Shown in pieces: positions 24,082-33,131 of a stretch of DNA of 43,960 bases (position 1 is its first letter; each line of letters opens with the position of its first letter). The notes below the pieces were generated by a model. It was given only the letters and a program-made list of their open reading frames with translations. It was not told the DNA's origin and ran no database searches. Source of the DNA: Betaproteobacteria bacterium (GTDB lineage Bacteria > Pseudomonadota > Gammaproteobacteria > Burkholderiales > JACQAP01); the NCBI GenBank assembly GCA_016194905.1, contig JACQAP010000022.1, forward strand, positions 1 through 43,960, given 5' to 3'. The position numbers and the translations under genes were made by a program.

Positions 24082-25154
24082 AGACAATCCGGCGCTATGT
24101 GGCCGTACAGATCTTCTGGAGCACTGCGCTGGTATTCGCGGCCCTGCTGCTGCTGTTCGCTTTCTTCGATTTAATTCAGGAGCTCGGCGATATCGGCCGT
24201 GGCAGCTATCGGCTGTCCCTCGCGGGGCTCTATGTGGTTTTGAGCCTGCCCGGCAGGGCCTACGAGATTCTGCCGGTCGCGGCGCTCATCGGCACCCTGT
24301 TTGCACTGGCGCAAATGGTCGCGCATTCCGAATACACCGTAATGCGGGTTTCCGGCGTATCGATAAAGAACATGGCGATCGCGCTGGTGCAGATCGGTAC
24401 GGCCCTTTCGGTGCTCACGTTCCTGATTGGAGAGTTCGTCGCTCCCGCCAGCGAACAGGCTGCGCAAAAGCTGCGGCTCAAGGCCACATCGAGCACTGTC
24501 GTTGCACAAGCATTCCGCTCCGGACTCTGGGTCAAGGACGATATGAATTTCGTCAACGTCGAACGGGTCATGCCGGAGACGGTGATCCATGAAGTGAAGA
24601 TCTACGAGTTCGATTCCGACTACCGATTGCGCGCGATCAGTCGCGCGAAGTCAGGCGAGTACCAGCGGGAGAATCTGTGGCGGTTGAAAGACGTGATACA
24701 GACGCGCTTCGAGGAGAACCGCACCACCGTGAGCCGGATTCCCGAGGCCTATTGGCGCTCGGTGCTCAATCCGTCGATTCTCAATGTCCTGATGGTCGTG
24801 CCGGAACAGATGTCGCTGCTGGAACTGATTTCTTATATCGAGCACCTGAGCGAAAATCGCCAGGAGACATCGCGTTACGAGATCGTGCTGTGGCAGAAAA
24901 TCATCTATCCGTTCGCGGTGCTCGTCATGATGGTGCTGGCGTTGCCGTTCGCCTACTTCCAGGTGCGAGAGGGTGGGGTGAGCGGCAAGATCTTCACCGG
25001 CATCATGCTGGGATTGGGATTTCATCTCGCCAACCGCCTGTTCGGGCATCTTGGTCTGCTCAACGCCTGGCCGCCGCTGTTCAGCGCGATTTTCCCCGCG
25101 CTGGCGTTTCTGGCCGCCGCGGTGGTGATGATGTGGAAGGTGGAAAAACGGTGA
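24078..25154 (+). CDS. lptG: LPS export permease LptG
   Basis: Partner of LptF in the LptB2FG lipopolysaccharide exporter. The 358-residue protein starts MKTIRRYVAVQIFWSTALVF at ATG 24078, overlapping the lptF stop (ATGA); the frame extends upstream inside lptF but without LptG features. Three N-terminal helices, a periplasmic jellyroll (about 125-265) and three C-terminal helices (YPFAVLVMMVLALPFAYF and following) are visible, as is the LPGRAYEILPVAALIGTLFA coupling-helix region. lptB/lptC are not in this window. Convergent with the RDD gene. Confidence 0.95.
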   Translation: MKTIRRYVAVQIFWSTALVFAALLLLFAFFDLIQELGDIGRGSYRLSLAGLYVVLSLPGRAYEILPVAALIGTLFALAQMVAHSEYTVMRVSGVSIKNMAIALVQIGTALSVLTFLIGEFVAPASEQAAQKLRLKATSSTVVAQAFRSGLWVKDDMNFVNVERVMPETVIHEVKIYEFDSDYRLRAISRAKSGEYQRENLWRLKDVIQTRFEENRTTVSRIPEAYWRSVLNPSILNVLMVVPEQMSLLELISYIEHLSENRQETSRYEIVLWQKIIYPFAVLVMMVLALPFAYFQVREGGVSGKIFTGIMLGLGFHLANRLFGHLGLLNAWPPLFSAIFPALAFLAAAVVMMWKVEKR

Positions 25155-25220
25155 ACAGCGAGCAGTGAACGGTAAAACCCGAAGCAGGAACACGGTCCGA
25201 AGGATCTTGCAGTTCGCCGG

Positions 25221-25703
25221 TCACCGATCGACGTTCACTCGCACGATGCGAGTGCCGGCCAGCCGGTCGTGCAGGAATTGACGTTCCCTGTCGAACGGCG
25301 CCCACAGCAAGCTGATGCCCGAGAGTATTCCGGGTATTGCCAGTAGGTAGCGCTTGACTGCTCTGCCCACGCTCGGGCCGCCGCCTTCCTCGGTGACGAT
25401 CCGTATCCGCCAGGTTTTCATCGGCAGCGTCTGGCCGGTGCGTGCCCAGCAGAATACGAAATAAGCGCCGCATACCGATAGCAGATAAATCTGGAAGATG
25501 ACGCGCGGCAATCCGGATTGTGCGTCGCGGGCAACACTCAGGAACAGGTAGGAGGATACAAACAGCACGGCGAACAGCAGTGTCCCCTCGTAGACCAGAC
25601 TCACGAGCCGCAGACGCAGCGATGCCAATTGCAATGCCGCCTGTATCCGGGGTGGTGCCAGATCCAGCGTACGGCCGGGTCGCTCATGGGGCGGGCTTTG
25701 CAC
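25221..25703 (-). CDS. RDD family membrane protein
   Basis: A 160-residue inner-membrane protein with about three hydrophobic segments (GTLLFAVLFVSSYLFLSV, IFQIYLLSVCGAYFVFCW, YLLAIPGILSGISLLW). The R-L segment LRLRLVSLVYEG at the start of the first helix and FDRERQFLHDRLAGTRIV at the end fit the RDD domain, named for conserved Arg and Asp residues; members are poorly characterised, some linked to ion or proton exchange. GTG 25703 begins 4 nt after the DUF3106 stop, so this is the last gene of the sigma-DUF3619-DUF3106-RDD operon. Confidence 0.8.
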   Translation of the reverse strand: MQSPPHERPGRTLDLAPPRIQAALQLASLRLRLVSLVYEGTLLFAVLFVSSYLFLSVARDAQSGLPRVIFQIYLLSVCGAYFVFCWARTGQTLPMKTWRIRIVTEEGGGPSVGRAVKRYLLAIPGILSGISLLWAPFDRERQFLHDRLAGTRIVRVNVDR

Positions 25704-25706
25704 CGG

Positions 25707-26165
25707 TTACCTGCCGGGGTTGCCTCTAGCTCCGCGGCCTTCGCGCAGCTTCTGCCGCTGTTCTTCCGGCAGTTGCTGGTATTCATGCCAGCGCTGGTGC
25801 AGTTCGTGATGCTTTTCCGGAGAAAGCTGTTTCAGTTGTTTGTAGCGCTCGAGCGCCTGTGTGCGCTGCTCGGGCGTCAGCGACGCCCACTCGTGCATGC
25901 GCTGCTGAATGCGTTGCTGCCGATCAGGTGGCAGGCTGGGGTAACGGGCCGCCAGGCCAATCCAGTGTTTGCGCCGTTCCGGATCGAGCTTGTCCCAGTC
26001 CTGCTGCAGCGGGGCCAGTATGGTTTTCTGCTCGGGAGACAGCGTTGACCAGGCAGGGCCTGGCGCCTCCGCAAAAGCGGAGCGCGTAATCGTGGGCACG
26101 CCGACGAACAGGGAAAACGCCAGTACTATTGTTGCGACTGCGTGTAATTGGAGTGCTTTAACCAA
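25707..26165 (-). CDS. DUF3106 domain protein, periplasmic
   Basis: A 152-residue exported protein: hydrophobic signal (about 1-32, cut after AFA) followed by a highly charged helical region with repeated L-x-P-E/D-x-R/Q motifs (LSPEQKTIL, LDPERRKHW, LPPDRQQRI, LTPEQRTQA, LSPEKHHEL, LPEEQRQKL), spaced about 20 residues, the pattern of DUF3106. Such repeats recall periplasmic stress sensors of the CpxP/Spy type, but this is only a resemblance. Start is probably TTG 26165, which overlaps the 3' end of the DUF3619 gene by 40 nt. Cotranscribed with the ECF sigma factor. Confidence 0.8.
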   Translation of the reverse strand: MVKALQLHAVATIVLAFSLFVGVPTITRSAFAEAPGPAWSTLSPEQKTILAPLQQDWDKLDPERRKHWIGLAARYPSLPPDRQQRIQQRMHEWASLTPEQRTQALERYKQLKQLSPEKHHELHQRWHEYQQLPEEQRQKLREGRGARGNPGR

Positions 26166-26515
26166 GTTTCGAAACCCGGGTCGGTATAGGCATGTATAGG
26201 CAGTTCGCCGGCCAAGAGGCCAGTGTCCAGTTCTTCTTCATGATGACTCGACATTTGCCAATAGATCAGCCCGGTAAGACTGGCGAGGACGATGGCGGCC
26301 GGCAGAACCAGCCTTGCGGTCAGGCCGTGGCCCAAACCCCAGCCGCTCAGGATGCTACCCGCCCTGGAGTGCCCCCACAGCGGCCTGTCGGGGCGGTAAG
26401 CTGCCATGGCGGCCAGCCTGGCAGCCTGAAGTTTTTGGACGGTCGGTGCCGGCAAATCGGCCAGATTCTGATCGAGCCGCGCAACAATCCGTCCGGCAAC
26501 CTCGTTCTCGTTCAC
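26126..26515 (-). CDS. DUF3619 protein, possible anti-sigma factor
   Basis: A 129-residue protein with a cytoplasmic N-terminal half (about 1-75; VNENEVAGRIVARLDQNLAD), one membrane helix (LVLPAAIVLASLTGLIYW) and a short periplasmic tail ending in WLKHSNYTQ. Position immediately after the sigma factor with a GTGA overlap, and the cytoplasm-helix-periplasm layout, suggest it controls that sigma factor. The family is uncharacterised, so this is inferred. The frame is open upstream inside the sigma gene; GTG 26515 is the sensible start. Confidence 0.8.
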   Translation of the reverse strand: MNENEVAGRIVARLDQNLADLPAPTVQKLQAARLAAMAAYRPDRPLWGHSRAGSILSGWGLGHGLTARLVLPAAIVLASLTGLIYWQMSSHHEEELDTGLLAGELPIHAYTDPGFETWLKHSNYTQSQQ

Positions 26516-27102
26516 AGTTCGATTCCTTTGTCCTTCAGAAACGCCGCCAATGCGTGCGTCGCACGGGAGCAGTGAGTCTTTACGCTGCCTTCCGAGCAAC
26601 CCATCGCCTGCGCGGTTTCCGCCACGTCCAACTCCTCCCAGTAACGCAATAGAAAGGCCTCGCGTTGACGGGGCGGCAGCCGCTCGAGCCCCTGTCCGAT
26701 TACGCCGGCTATTTGCGAACGTTCCAGCCGGTCGGCCGGGCTGTCGCCCTTTCCTCCCGGCCCTTCGGTCTCCATGGACTCGAGGGGATCGTAGTCTTCG
26801 TTGTCGTCTCGCGGTTGCAGCGAGGAAAAAAGGGTCGTCCACAGCGAACGGACCTTCTGACGCCGGTAAAAGTCGCGAATGGTGTTTTGCAGGATGCGCT
26901 GGAACAATAGCGGCAGCTCGGCAGCCGGCCTTCCTGCATACTTGTCGGTCAACTTCAACATGGCGTCCTGAACGATGTCGAGCGCCACATGTTGGTCGCG
27001 CACCGCAAACACCGCTTGCTTGAACGCGCGCCGCTCGACCTCAGCAAGGAAGGCGGCCAATTCCTGTTGGGTAGCCAGAAGATCCCCTCGAACTTCAATC
27101 AA
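26512..27102 (-). CDS. ECF-type RNA polymerase sigma factor
   Basis: A 196-residue sigma-70 family protein with only regions 2 and 4. Region 2 lies at about 20-90 (ALDIVQDAMLKLTDKY, FQRILQNTIRDFYRRQK) and region 4 at about 137-190 (LPPRQREAFLLRYWEEL, then the helix-turn-helix VAETAQAMGCSEGSVKTH). A 45-residue acidic linker separates them. Start is probably TTG 27102; CTG nine codons in is possible. First gene of a minus-strand operon with a membrane DUF3619 protein, DUF3106 and RDD proteins, suggesting an envelope-stress regulon; the inducing signal is unknown. Confidence 0.9.
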   Translation of the reverse strand: MIEVRGDLLATQQELAAFLAEVERRAFKQAVFAVRDQHVALDIVQDAMLKLTDKYAGRPAAELPLLFQRILQNTIRDFYRRQKVRSLWTTLFSSLQPRDDNEDYDPLESMETEGPGGKGDSPADRLERSQIAGVIGQGLERLPPRQREAFLLRYWEELDVAETAQAMGCSEGSVKTHCSRATHALAAFLKDKGIEL

Positions 27103-27270
27103 TCCCGTGCACGACGCGCCGCCGGTCGGCCCGGGAAGTCTGCGATACCGGGCGCCTCATCCTGTTCCGCCTAAAACGCCGCGACCGGTTCCAAGGTGCG
27201 GATTATACGGGCCCGGCTGCCGGGTTTGTGGCACAGGCATCCTCACAGGTAAAATGAGCGCGGCGAATCC

Positions 27271-27837
27271 ATGCAAAGCGTCAATCTCACCAACCACTTC
27301 CTGATCGCCATGCCGAACATGGCCGATCCCCACTTTGCCAAGTCGCTGACCTTCATCTGCGAACACAACGAGCAGGGCGCGCTGGGCGTGGTGGTCAATC
27401 GACCGACCGACATGACGCTGGAAGCTTTGTTCGAGCAGATCGAAATCCCGCTCGAGAATCAGGCGGTCAAAAAAATTCCCGTGTATTTCGGTGGCCCGGT
27501 CCAGGTTGATCGCGGCTTCGTCCTGCATCGACCGATCGGAGGCTGGCAGTCGACGCTGTCGATCAACGGAGAAGTCGGGCTGACCTCATCCAAAGACATC
27601 CTGCAGGCGCTGAGCCAGGGTGACGGGCCGGGCCTGGACAACGTCCTGGTGTCGCTTGGTTACGCCGGTTGGGCGCCGGGCCAGCTCGAACAGGAGCTGG
27701 GACAGAACGCCTGGCTGACCGTTAAGGCACAGCCGTCGGTGATCTTCGAATTGCCGTCATCCGAGCGTTTTATTGCTGCGATGGAATTGCTCGGGTTCGA
27801 TCCGGCCAGCCTCTCGGAGGATGCCGGTCATGCATGA
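27271..27837 (+). CDS. YqgE/AlgH family protein (UPF0301)
   Basis: A 188-residue cytoplasmic protein of the YqgE/AlgH family. It opens with [20 protein letters not shown] and has the family blocks [21 protein letters not shown] and [16 protein letters not shown]. Biochemical function is not established; AlgH affects alginate production in Pseudomonas. A possible promoter ending in TAAAAT lies just upstream (27249-27254). The classical yqgE-ruvX(yqgF) pairing is kept, and six more genes follow with very short or no gaps. Confidence 0.92.
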   Translation: MQSVNLTNHFLIAMPNMADPHFAKSLTFICEHNEQGALGVVVNRPTDMTLEALFEQIEIPLENQAVKKIPVYFGGPVQVDRGFVLHRPIGGWQSTLSINGEVGLTSSKDILQALSQGDGPGLDNVLVSLGYAGWAPGQLEQELGQNAWLTVKAQPSVIFELPSSERFIAAMELLGFDPASLSEDAGHA

Positions 27838-27864
27838 GACGGTGCCGGGGGGCGGGTGCTGAGC

Positions 27865-28329
27865 ATGTCCGCGAAGCCCGATACCGCGCCCGAATCCGCT
27901 CTCCGAGCCCGTAATTTTCGTTCCGGAACGGTGCTGGCCTTCGATTTCGGTGAACGGCGCATCGGCGTTGCAGTGGGGGAGCTGCAACTCGGCGTCGCCC
28001 ACCCGCTCGATACCATCGATGCCGAAGCCAACGATGCGCGGTTCGCCCGCATCGAAGCGCTGGTCAACGAATGGCAGCCGGCCCTGCTGCTGGTCGGACT
28101 GCCACTGGCACTCGACGGAAGCGAACATGGACTGACCGCGCTGGCACGCAGGTTCGCGCAGCGCCTGCAGGGTCGTTACGGGATCGAAACCCGCCTGGTC
28201 GACGAGCGGCTGACTTCCGTGGAGGCCGAGCAGCAGGCTCGCGACATGGGACTGGATGTGCGCAAGGCCCGCTCAAAAATCGACCAACTCGCCGCCAAAC
28301 TGATTCTGGAAAATTACTTCAACCAATGA
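27865..28329 (+). CDS. ruvX: Holliday junction resolvase-like RuvX (YqgF)
   Basis: RNase H-fold protein of the YqgF/RuvX family, implicated in 16S rRNA 5' processing and possibly in resolving recombination intermediates. The protein (154 residues from ATG 27865, 157 from GTG 27856) shows the first catalytic strand LAFDFGERRIGVAVG, the middle VGLPLALDGSE, and VDERLTSVEAEQQARD with the acidic active-site residues. Its stop overlaps the pyrR start (ATGA), so translation is coupled. Confidence 0.92.
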   Translation: MSAKPDTAPESALRARNFRSGTVLAFDFGERRIGVAVGELQLGVAHPLDTIDAEANDARFARIEALVNEWQPALLLVGLPLALDGSEHGLTALARRFAQRLQGRYGIETRLVDERLTSVEAEQQARDMGLDVRKARSKIDQLAAKLILENYFNQ

Positions 28330-28835
28330 ACAAGCCTTTGCCCGACGCGGAAGACCTGCTGGCCCGCCTCGCCGAGCGCATGCGCGCATCCGTGACTCCG
28401 GACACGGCGCTGATCGGTATCCATACCGGCGGGGTATGGCTGGCGCAAAGACTGCACAAGGCGCTGGTGCTCAGGCAACCCCTCGGCACCGTTGATGTGT
28501 CTTTCTATCGCGACGACTATGGCAGCCGCGGCCTGCATCCGAAGGTCAAGCGATCGGATATTCCATTCGAAGTCGCCGATGCTGACATTGTCCTGGTCGA
28601 CGATGTCCTGCACACCGGGCGCACCATCCGCGCGGCCATGAATGAATTGTTCGACTATGGAAGGCCGCAGAGCATACGGCTGGCCGCGCTGGTCGACAGA
28701 GGGGGTCGGCAGTTGCCGATCGCGGCGCAGTTCGTAGGCGCGGAAGTTTCCGTGGCTGACGAGGAGCAGATCGAGTTGAAGAAAAGCGAGAACGGTCAGC
28801 TCAGCCTGGTATTGAATCGGCAGGCTCGCGCATGA
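28326..28835 (+). CDS. pyrR: Bifunctional PyrR: pyr regulator / uracil phosphoribosyltransferase
   Basis: Phosphoribosyltransferase-fold protein of the PyrR family; in Bacillus it binds pyr mRNA and has UPRTase activity. The 169-residue protein has the PRPP-binding motif [16 protein letters not shown] (about 90-105), SFYRDDYG and the C-terminal [14 protein letters not shown] 28326 overlaps ruvX. The chain has an open frame upstream, but inside ruvX in another phase. Overlaps pyrB by ATGA. Whether it acts as an RNA-binding attenuator here is unknown; no PyrR-binding loop was recognised in the surrounding tight operon. Confidence 0.93.
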   Translation: MNKPLPDAEDLLARLAERMRASVTPDTALIGIHTGGVWLAQRLHKALVLRQPLGTVDVSFYRDDYGSRGLHPKVKRSDIPFEVADADIVLVDDVLHTGRTIRAAMNELFDYGRPQSIRLAALVDRGGRQLPIAAQFVGAEVSVADEEQIELKKSENGQLSLVLNRQARA

Positions 28836-29788
28836 TGGGCTTCAACCCGCAGCTGAACTCGAACGGCGAATTGCAGCATCTGCTGACCATCGAGGGGCTG
28901 CCGCGGGAAATTGTCCTGCATATCCTGGATACCGCCCATTCGTTCCTGTCGGTCGGGGAGCGCGAGATCAAGAAAGTTCCGCTGTTGCGCGGAAAAGCGA
29001 TCTTCAACCTGTTTTTCGAAGCCTCGACCCGCACCCGCACCACCTTCGAGATCGCCGCAAAGCGCCTGTCGGCGGACGTAATCAACCTCAACGTCGGTAC
29101 GTCCTCCCAGAGCAAGGGAGAAACACTGCTCGATACCGTGGCCAATCTGTCCGCGATGCATGCCGACATGTTCGTCGTCAGGCATTCGCAAAGCGGAGCG
29201 GCGCATCTGATCGCGCGACACGTCGCGCCTTACATCCATGTGATCAACGCCGGCGACGGCCGCCACGCGCATCCCACGCAGGGCCTGCTGGACGTGTTCA
29301 CGATCCGCCACTACAAGAAGGAATTCGCGTCGCTGCGGGTGGCCATCGTCGGCGACGTGTTGCACTCGCGGGTGGCGCGTTCGCAGATCCACGCGCTAAC
29401 GACGCTCGGTGTGCCTGAAGTCCGCGTCATCGGCCCGCGTACGCTGCTTCCCACGAACGTCTCGAAACTCGGCGTGCACGTTTATCACGATATGGCGTCG
29501 GGTTTAAAGGATGTCGACGTCGTGATCATGTTGCGCCTGCAGAACGAGCGCATGAACGGCGTATTGCTACCGTCGGCGCAGGAGTTTTTCAAGTATTACG
29601 GACTCACTCCGGAGAAACTCGCCCATGCGAAGCCCGACGCGATCGTGATGCATCCCGGGCCGATGAACCGGGGCATCGAAATTGAGTCCAGCGTCGCCGA
29701 TGGACGGCAATCGGTGATCCTGCCGCAAGTGACGTTTGGCATTGCGGTGCGCATGGCCGTGATGTCTATCTTGGCGGGAAACGCATGA
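28832..29788 (+). CDS. pyrB: Aspartate carbamoyltransferase catalytic subunit
   Basis: Makes carbamoyl-aspartate in pyrimidine synthesis. The 318-residue protein has the carbamoyl-phosphate motif STRTRTTFE (64-72), [11 protein letters not shown] with the 80s-loop Ser/Lys, [12 protein letters not shown] and [12 protein letters not shown]. It has no PyrI neighbour; instead it is followed by the inactive dihydroorotase homologue PyrC', the arrangement known from Pseudomonas, where the two assemble into a dodecamer. Start ATG 28832 overlaps the pyrR stop; the second ATG (28835) is also possible. Confidence 0.96.
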   Translation: MMGFNPQLNSNGELQHLLTIEGLPREIVLHILDTAHSFLSVGEREIKKVPLLRGKAIFNLFFEASTRTRTTFEIAAKRLSADVINLNVGTSSQSKGETLLDTVANLSAMHADMFVVRHSQSGAAHLIARHVAPYIHVINAGDGRHAHPTQGLLDVFTIRHYKKEFASLRVAIVGDVLHSRVARSQIHALTTLGVPEVRVIGPRTLLPTNVSKLGVHVYHDMASGLKDVDVVIMLRLQNERMNGVLLPSAQEFFKYYGLTPEKLAHAKPDAIVMHPGPMNRGIEIESSVADGRQSVILPQVTFGIAVRMAVMSILAGNA

Positions 29789-31059
29789 AGATCCAGATCA
29801 AGGGCGGGCGCGTCGTCGATCCCGGCAAGGCGGTAGACAAGGTCCAGGACGTTTTCATTGCGGCAGGGAAGATCGTAGCTATCGGACCCTCGCCAACCGA
29901 TTTCGATGCCAACCGCGTCATCGATGCAACGGGAATGGTGGTATGCCCCGGTCTGGTCGATCTGTCTGCCAGATTGCGCGAGCCCGGATACGAGTACAAG
30001 GCCACGCTGGAAAGCGAAATGGCTGCCGCGGTCGCCGGCGGGGTGACCTCGCTGGTATGCCCGCCCGACACGGATCCGCCGCTGGACGAACCCGGCCTGG
30101 TGGAAATGCTCAAGCATCGCGCGCGCAGCCTCAACCAGGCGCATGTGTATCCACTTGGGGCCTTGACGCAAGGCCTGAAAGGCGAACGCATCACGGAAAT
30201 GGCGGAATTGCTGGATGCCGGCTGCATCGCGTTCTCGCAAGCGGATGTGCCGCTGAGCGACAATCAGGTGCTGCTGCGGGCGATGCAGTATGCATCCACC
30301 TTTGGTTATCCGGTCTGGCTGCGGCCGAGGGATGCCACCCTTGCGAGGGACGGTGTCGCGCATGACGGTCAGGTCGCAACCCGCCTTGGACTTGCTCCGA
30401 TTCCGGTTATCGCGGAGACGGTGGCGCTTTCCACGATCCTTCTGCTGGTTCGCGAGACTGGTGCAAGAGTGCATCTGTGCAGGCTGTCGACTGCGGAGGG
30501 TGTCGATATGATCCGCCAGGCCAAGTCGCTGGGAATCGACGTGACTTGCGATGTCTCGGCCAATCATGTGCATTTAAGCGAACTGGATATCGGCTACTTC
30601 GATTCGAACTGCCACTTGGTTCCGCCGCTGCGCTCCGCGCGCGACCGTGAAGCGCTGCGACGTGGCATGCAAGACGGAACCATCGATGCGATATGCTCCG
30701 ACCACACGCCGGTGGACGAAGATGCCAAGCAATTGCCATTCGGCGAATCGGAACCGGGGGCGACCGGGATCGAGTTGCTGCTCGCGCTCACGCTGAAATG
30801 GGGCGACGAAGCAAAAGTCCCGCTGGCAGTCGCGCTTGCCAAAGTCACGAGTGAGCCGGCGCGCATATTGGGCATACGGGCGGGCGCCATTACTTCCGGC
30901 GAAAACGCCGACCTGTGCGTGTTCGATGCGCATGCGCGCTGGAAGGTCGAGCCGGGCACTTTGAAGAGCCAGGGCAAAAACACGCCGTTTTCAGGTTACG
31001 AGATGAGCGGAAAGGTGCGCTTCACCCTGATAGAGGGCCACGTCGTCTACGAAGGGTAA
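29785..31059 (+). CDS. pyrC: Dihydroorotase-like protein PyrC' (probably catalytically inactive)
   Basis: Amidohydrolase-fold protein of 424 residues that follows pyrB with an ATGA overlap. Active dihydroorotases have D-x-H-x-H before LREPG; here residues 59-63 read DLSAR, so both metal-binding His are replaced (Ser61, Arg63) while LREPG is kept. The later [11 protein letters not shown] partly conserves the Asp/His of the SDHAPH motif. The same loss is known in the PyrC' (PyrX) proteins of Pseudomonas, which hold aspartate carbamoyltransferase together but do not catalyse. A structural role with PyrB is therefore likely; an active dihydroorotase should be encoded elsewhere. Confidence 0.9.
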   Translation: MKIQIKGGRVVDPGKAVDKVQDVFIAAGKIVAIGPSPTDFDANRVIDATGMVVCPGLVDLSARLREPGYEYKATLESEMAAAVAGGVTSLVCPPDTDPPLDEPGLVEMLKHRARSLNQAHVYPLGALTQGLKGERITEMAELLDAGCIAFSQADVPLSDNQVLLRAMQYASTFGYPVWLRPRDATLARDGVAHDGQVATRLGLAPIPVIAETVALSTILLLVRETGARVHLCRLSTAEGVDMIRQAKSLGIDVTCDVSANHVHLSELDIGYFDSNCHLVPPLRSARDREALRRGMQDGTIDAICSDHTPVDEDAKQLPFGESEPGATGIELLLALTLKWGDEAKVPLAVALAKVTSEPARILGIRAGAITSGENADLCVFDAHARWKVEPGTLKSQGKNTPFSGYEMSGKVRFTLIEGHVVYEG

Positions 31060-33093
31060 ATGAATCCTCTACTCGATTTTTCCGGACTGCCGCGCTTCGC
31101 GGAATTCAAACCCGAATCGGTCACGCCCGCCCTGGATCAGTTGCTGGCCGAGAATCGGGTACTGGTCGAAAGCCTCCGGAACCAGGACGCGCCGCCCGAC
31201 TGGGAAAGTTTCATTGCGCCGCTGGATGACGGCAATGAACGTCTGCGCCGCGCCTGGGGTCAGGTCTCGCATATGAATGCAGTGATGAACAGCCCGCAAC
31301 TGCGCGATGTTTACAACGCCAATCTTCCGCGCATCACGCAATACTTCACGGAACTGGCGCAGGACGAAGTCCTCTTCCGCAAGTACAAGGCGCTGCGGGA
31401 TTCGGATGCATTCATGCGTCTGACGGGAGAGCAGAAGAAAGTCATCGGCAACGAGTTGCGTGACTTTCGGCTGGCCGGCGCTGAGTTGCCGACCGAAGAA
31501 AAGACCAGGTTCAAGCAGATAGTCGAAAAACTTGCGGGATTGTCGTCGAAGTTCAACGACAACCTGCTCGACGCCACCAATGCGTTCGAGTTGAACATTT
31601 CGGACGAGGAACGGCTTGCAGGCATACCGGGCGACGTGCTGGAGTTTGCGCGTGACGCCGCAGCGCAAGCCGGCAAGCAGGGCTGGAAATTCACGTTGCA
31701 CATGCCCTCCTATCTTCCCGTCATGCAATATGCGGATGATCGCAAGCTGCGCGAGCAGATGTATCACGCCTATGCGACGCGGGCAGCCGAGTTTGGGGAA
31801 TCCGGATGGGACAATACCGCGATCATCGTCGAGATTCTGCGACTGCGCCACGAGCAATCTCGAATGCTTGGCCTTGCCAATTTCGCCGAATTGTCATTGC
31901 AGCCGAAGATGGCTGATTCTCCGCAGCAGGTATTGGATTTCCTCGAGGAGCTGGCGGAGCGCGCCAAACCGTATGCGCGACGCGATCTGGCCGAATTGAA
32001 GGAGTTTGCTTCCCTGCAACTCGGGTTCGACGATCTTCAGCCGTGGGATGTGGCCTATGCATCCGAAAAGCTGCGGGTTGTGCGCTACGCGTTCTCGGAC
32101 CAGGAAGTGAAGCAGTACTTCCCCGAGCATCAGGTGCTGGAGGGGATGTTTCGCGTGGTCGAAACGCTGTACGGTTTGCAGATCAAGCCAGATGAGGCGC
32201 CGAGATGGCAGGAAGATGTGTGTTTTTTCTCCATCAGGAACCGCAGTGGTGCGCTGGTCGGGCAATTCTATCTGGACCTCTATGCCAGGCCCTCGAAGCG
32301 CGGAGGCGCGTGGATGGACGATGCCATCACACGGCGCCGCAAAGGCTCCGGCGTGCAAACGCCCGTGGCCTATCTCAATTGCAATTTCTCCGCGCCATTG
32401 AACGGAAAGGCCGCCCTCTTCACGCACGATGAGGTGATCACGCTATTTCATGAATTCGGACATGGATTGCATCATCTGCTGACCGAGGTCGAGGTGCTTG
32501 GCGTATCGGGAATCAACGGCGTCGAGTGGGACGCGGTGGAACTGCCCAGCCAGTTCATGGAAAACTTCTGCTGGGAATGGGAAGTGCTCAAGGACATGAC
32601 CCGTCATGTGCAATCAGGCGCGGGCTTGCCCCGGGCGCTGTTCGACAAAATGGTGGCGGCGAAGAATTTCCAGAGCGGCCTGCAGACCGTCAGGCAACTG
32701 GAATTCGCGATCTTCGATATGCGTCTGCATTCTGATTTCGATCCCGATGGGCAGATGACGCCGCTGCAGCTCGTCGACGAAGTGCGCCGCGGTGTGGCTG
32801 TGCTTTTTCCACCGTCCTACAACCGGTTTCCCAACAGTTTTTCGCATATTTTCGGCGGCGGATATGCGGCGGGTTACTACAGCTACAAATGGGCGGAAGT
32901 TCTGTCCGCCGACGCCTACAGCATGTTCGAGGAGAACGGTGTCCTGAATTCGTCGGTGGGCCGCCGCTTTCGCGAGGAAATCCTGGCTGCGGGAGGAAGC
33001 CGGCCGGCGCTCGAATCGTTCGTTGCGTTTCGCGGTCGCAAACCGACCATCGATGCGTTGTTGCGGCACAATGGCATGGCGCAGGCGGCGTGA
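31060..33093 (+). CDS. prlC: Oligopeptidase A (M3 metallopeptidase)
   Basis: Cytoplasmic zinc oligopeptidase of the thimet family that degrades signal peptides and other peptides. The 677-residue protein has the zinc motif HEFGH (about 464-468, in TLFHEFGHGLHHLL) with the distant Glu ligand in GVEWDAVELPSQFMEN, and the YSYKWAEVLSADAY segment typical of M3A enzymes. The start ATG directly follows the pyrC' stop with no gap. Part of the yqgE-to-xth run. Confidence 0.95.
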   Translation: MNPLLDFSGLPRFAEFKPESVTPALDQLLAENRVLVESLRNQDAPPDWESFIAPLDDGNERLRRAWGQVSHMNAVMNSPQLRDVYNANLPRITQYFTELAQDEVLFRKYKALRDSDAFMRLTGEQKKVIGNELRDFRLAGAELPTEEKTRFKQIVEKLAGLSSKFNDNLLDATNAFELNISDEERLAGIPGDVLEFARDAAAQAGKQGWKFTLHMPSYLPVMQYADDRKLREQMYHAYATRAAEFGESGWDNTAIIVEILRLRHEQSRMLGLANFAELSLQPKMADSPQQVLDFLEELAERAKPYARRDLAELKEFASLQLGFDDLQPWDVAYASEKLRVVRYAFSDQEVKQYFPEHQVLEGMFRVVETLYGLQIKPDEAPRWQEDVCFFSIRNRSGALVGQFYLDLYARPSKRGGAWMDDAITRRRKGSGVQTPVAYLNCNFSAPLNGKAALFTHDEVITLFHEFGHGLHHLLTEVEVLGVSGINGVEWDAVELPSQFMENFCWEWEVLKDMTRHVQSGAGLPRALFDKMVAAKNFQSGLQTVRQLEFAIFDMRLHSDFDPDGQMTPLQLVDEVRRGVAVLFPPSYNRFPNSFSHIFGGGYAAGYYSYKWAEVLSADAYSMFEENGVLNSSVGRRFREEILAAGGSRPALESFVAFRGRKPTIDALLRHNGMAQAA

Positions 33094-33131
33094 CGCCGTG
33101 GCATGATCATTCCGACCAACAGGAGTGTTCG

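Noticed and set aside
27224-27254. TTGTGG / TAAAAT as a yqgE promoter
   Set aside because: Spacing of 18 is acceptable, but the -35 is weak and the start would leave almost no leader; mentioned under yqgE only.
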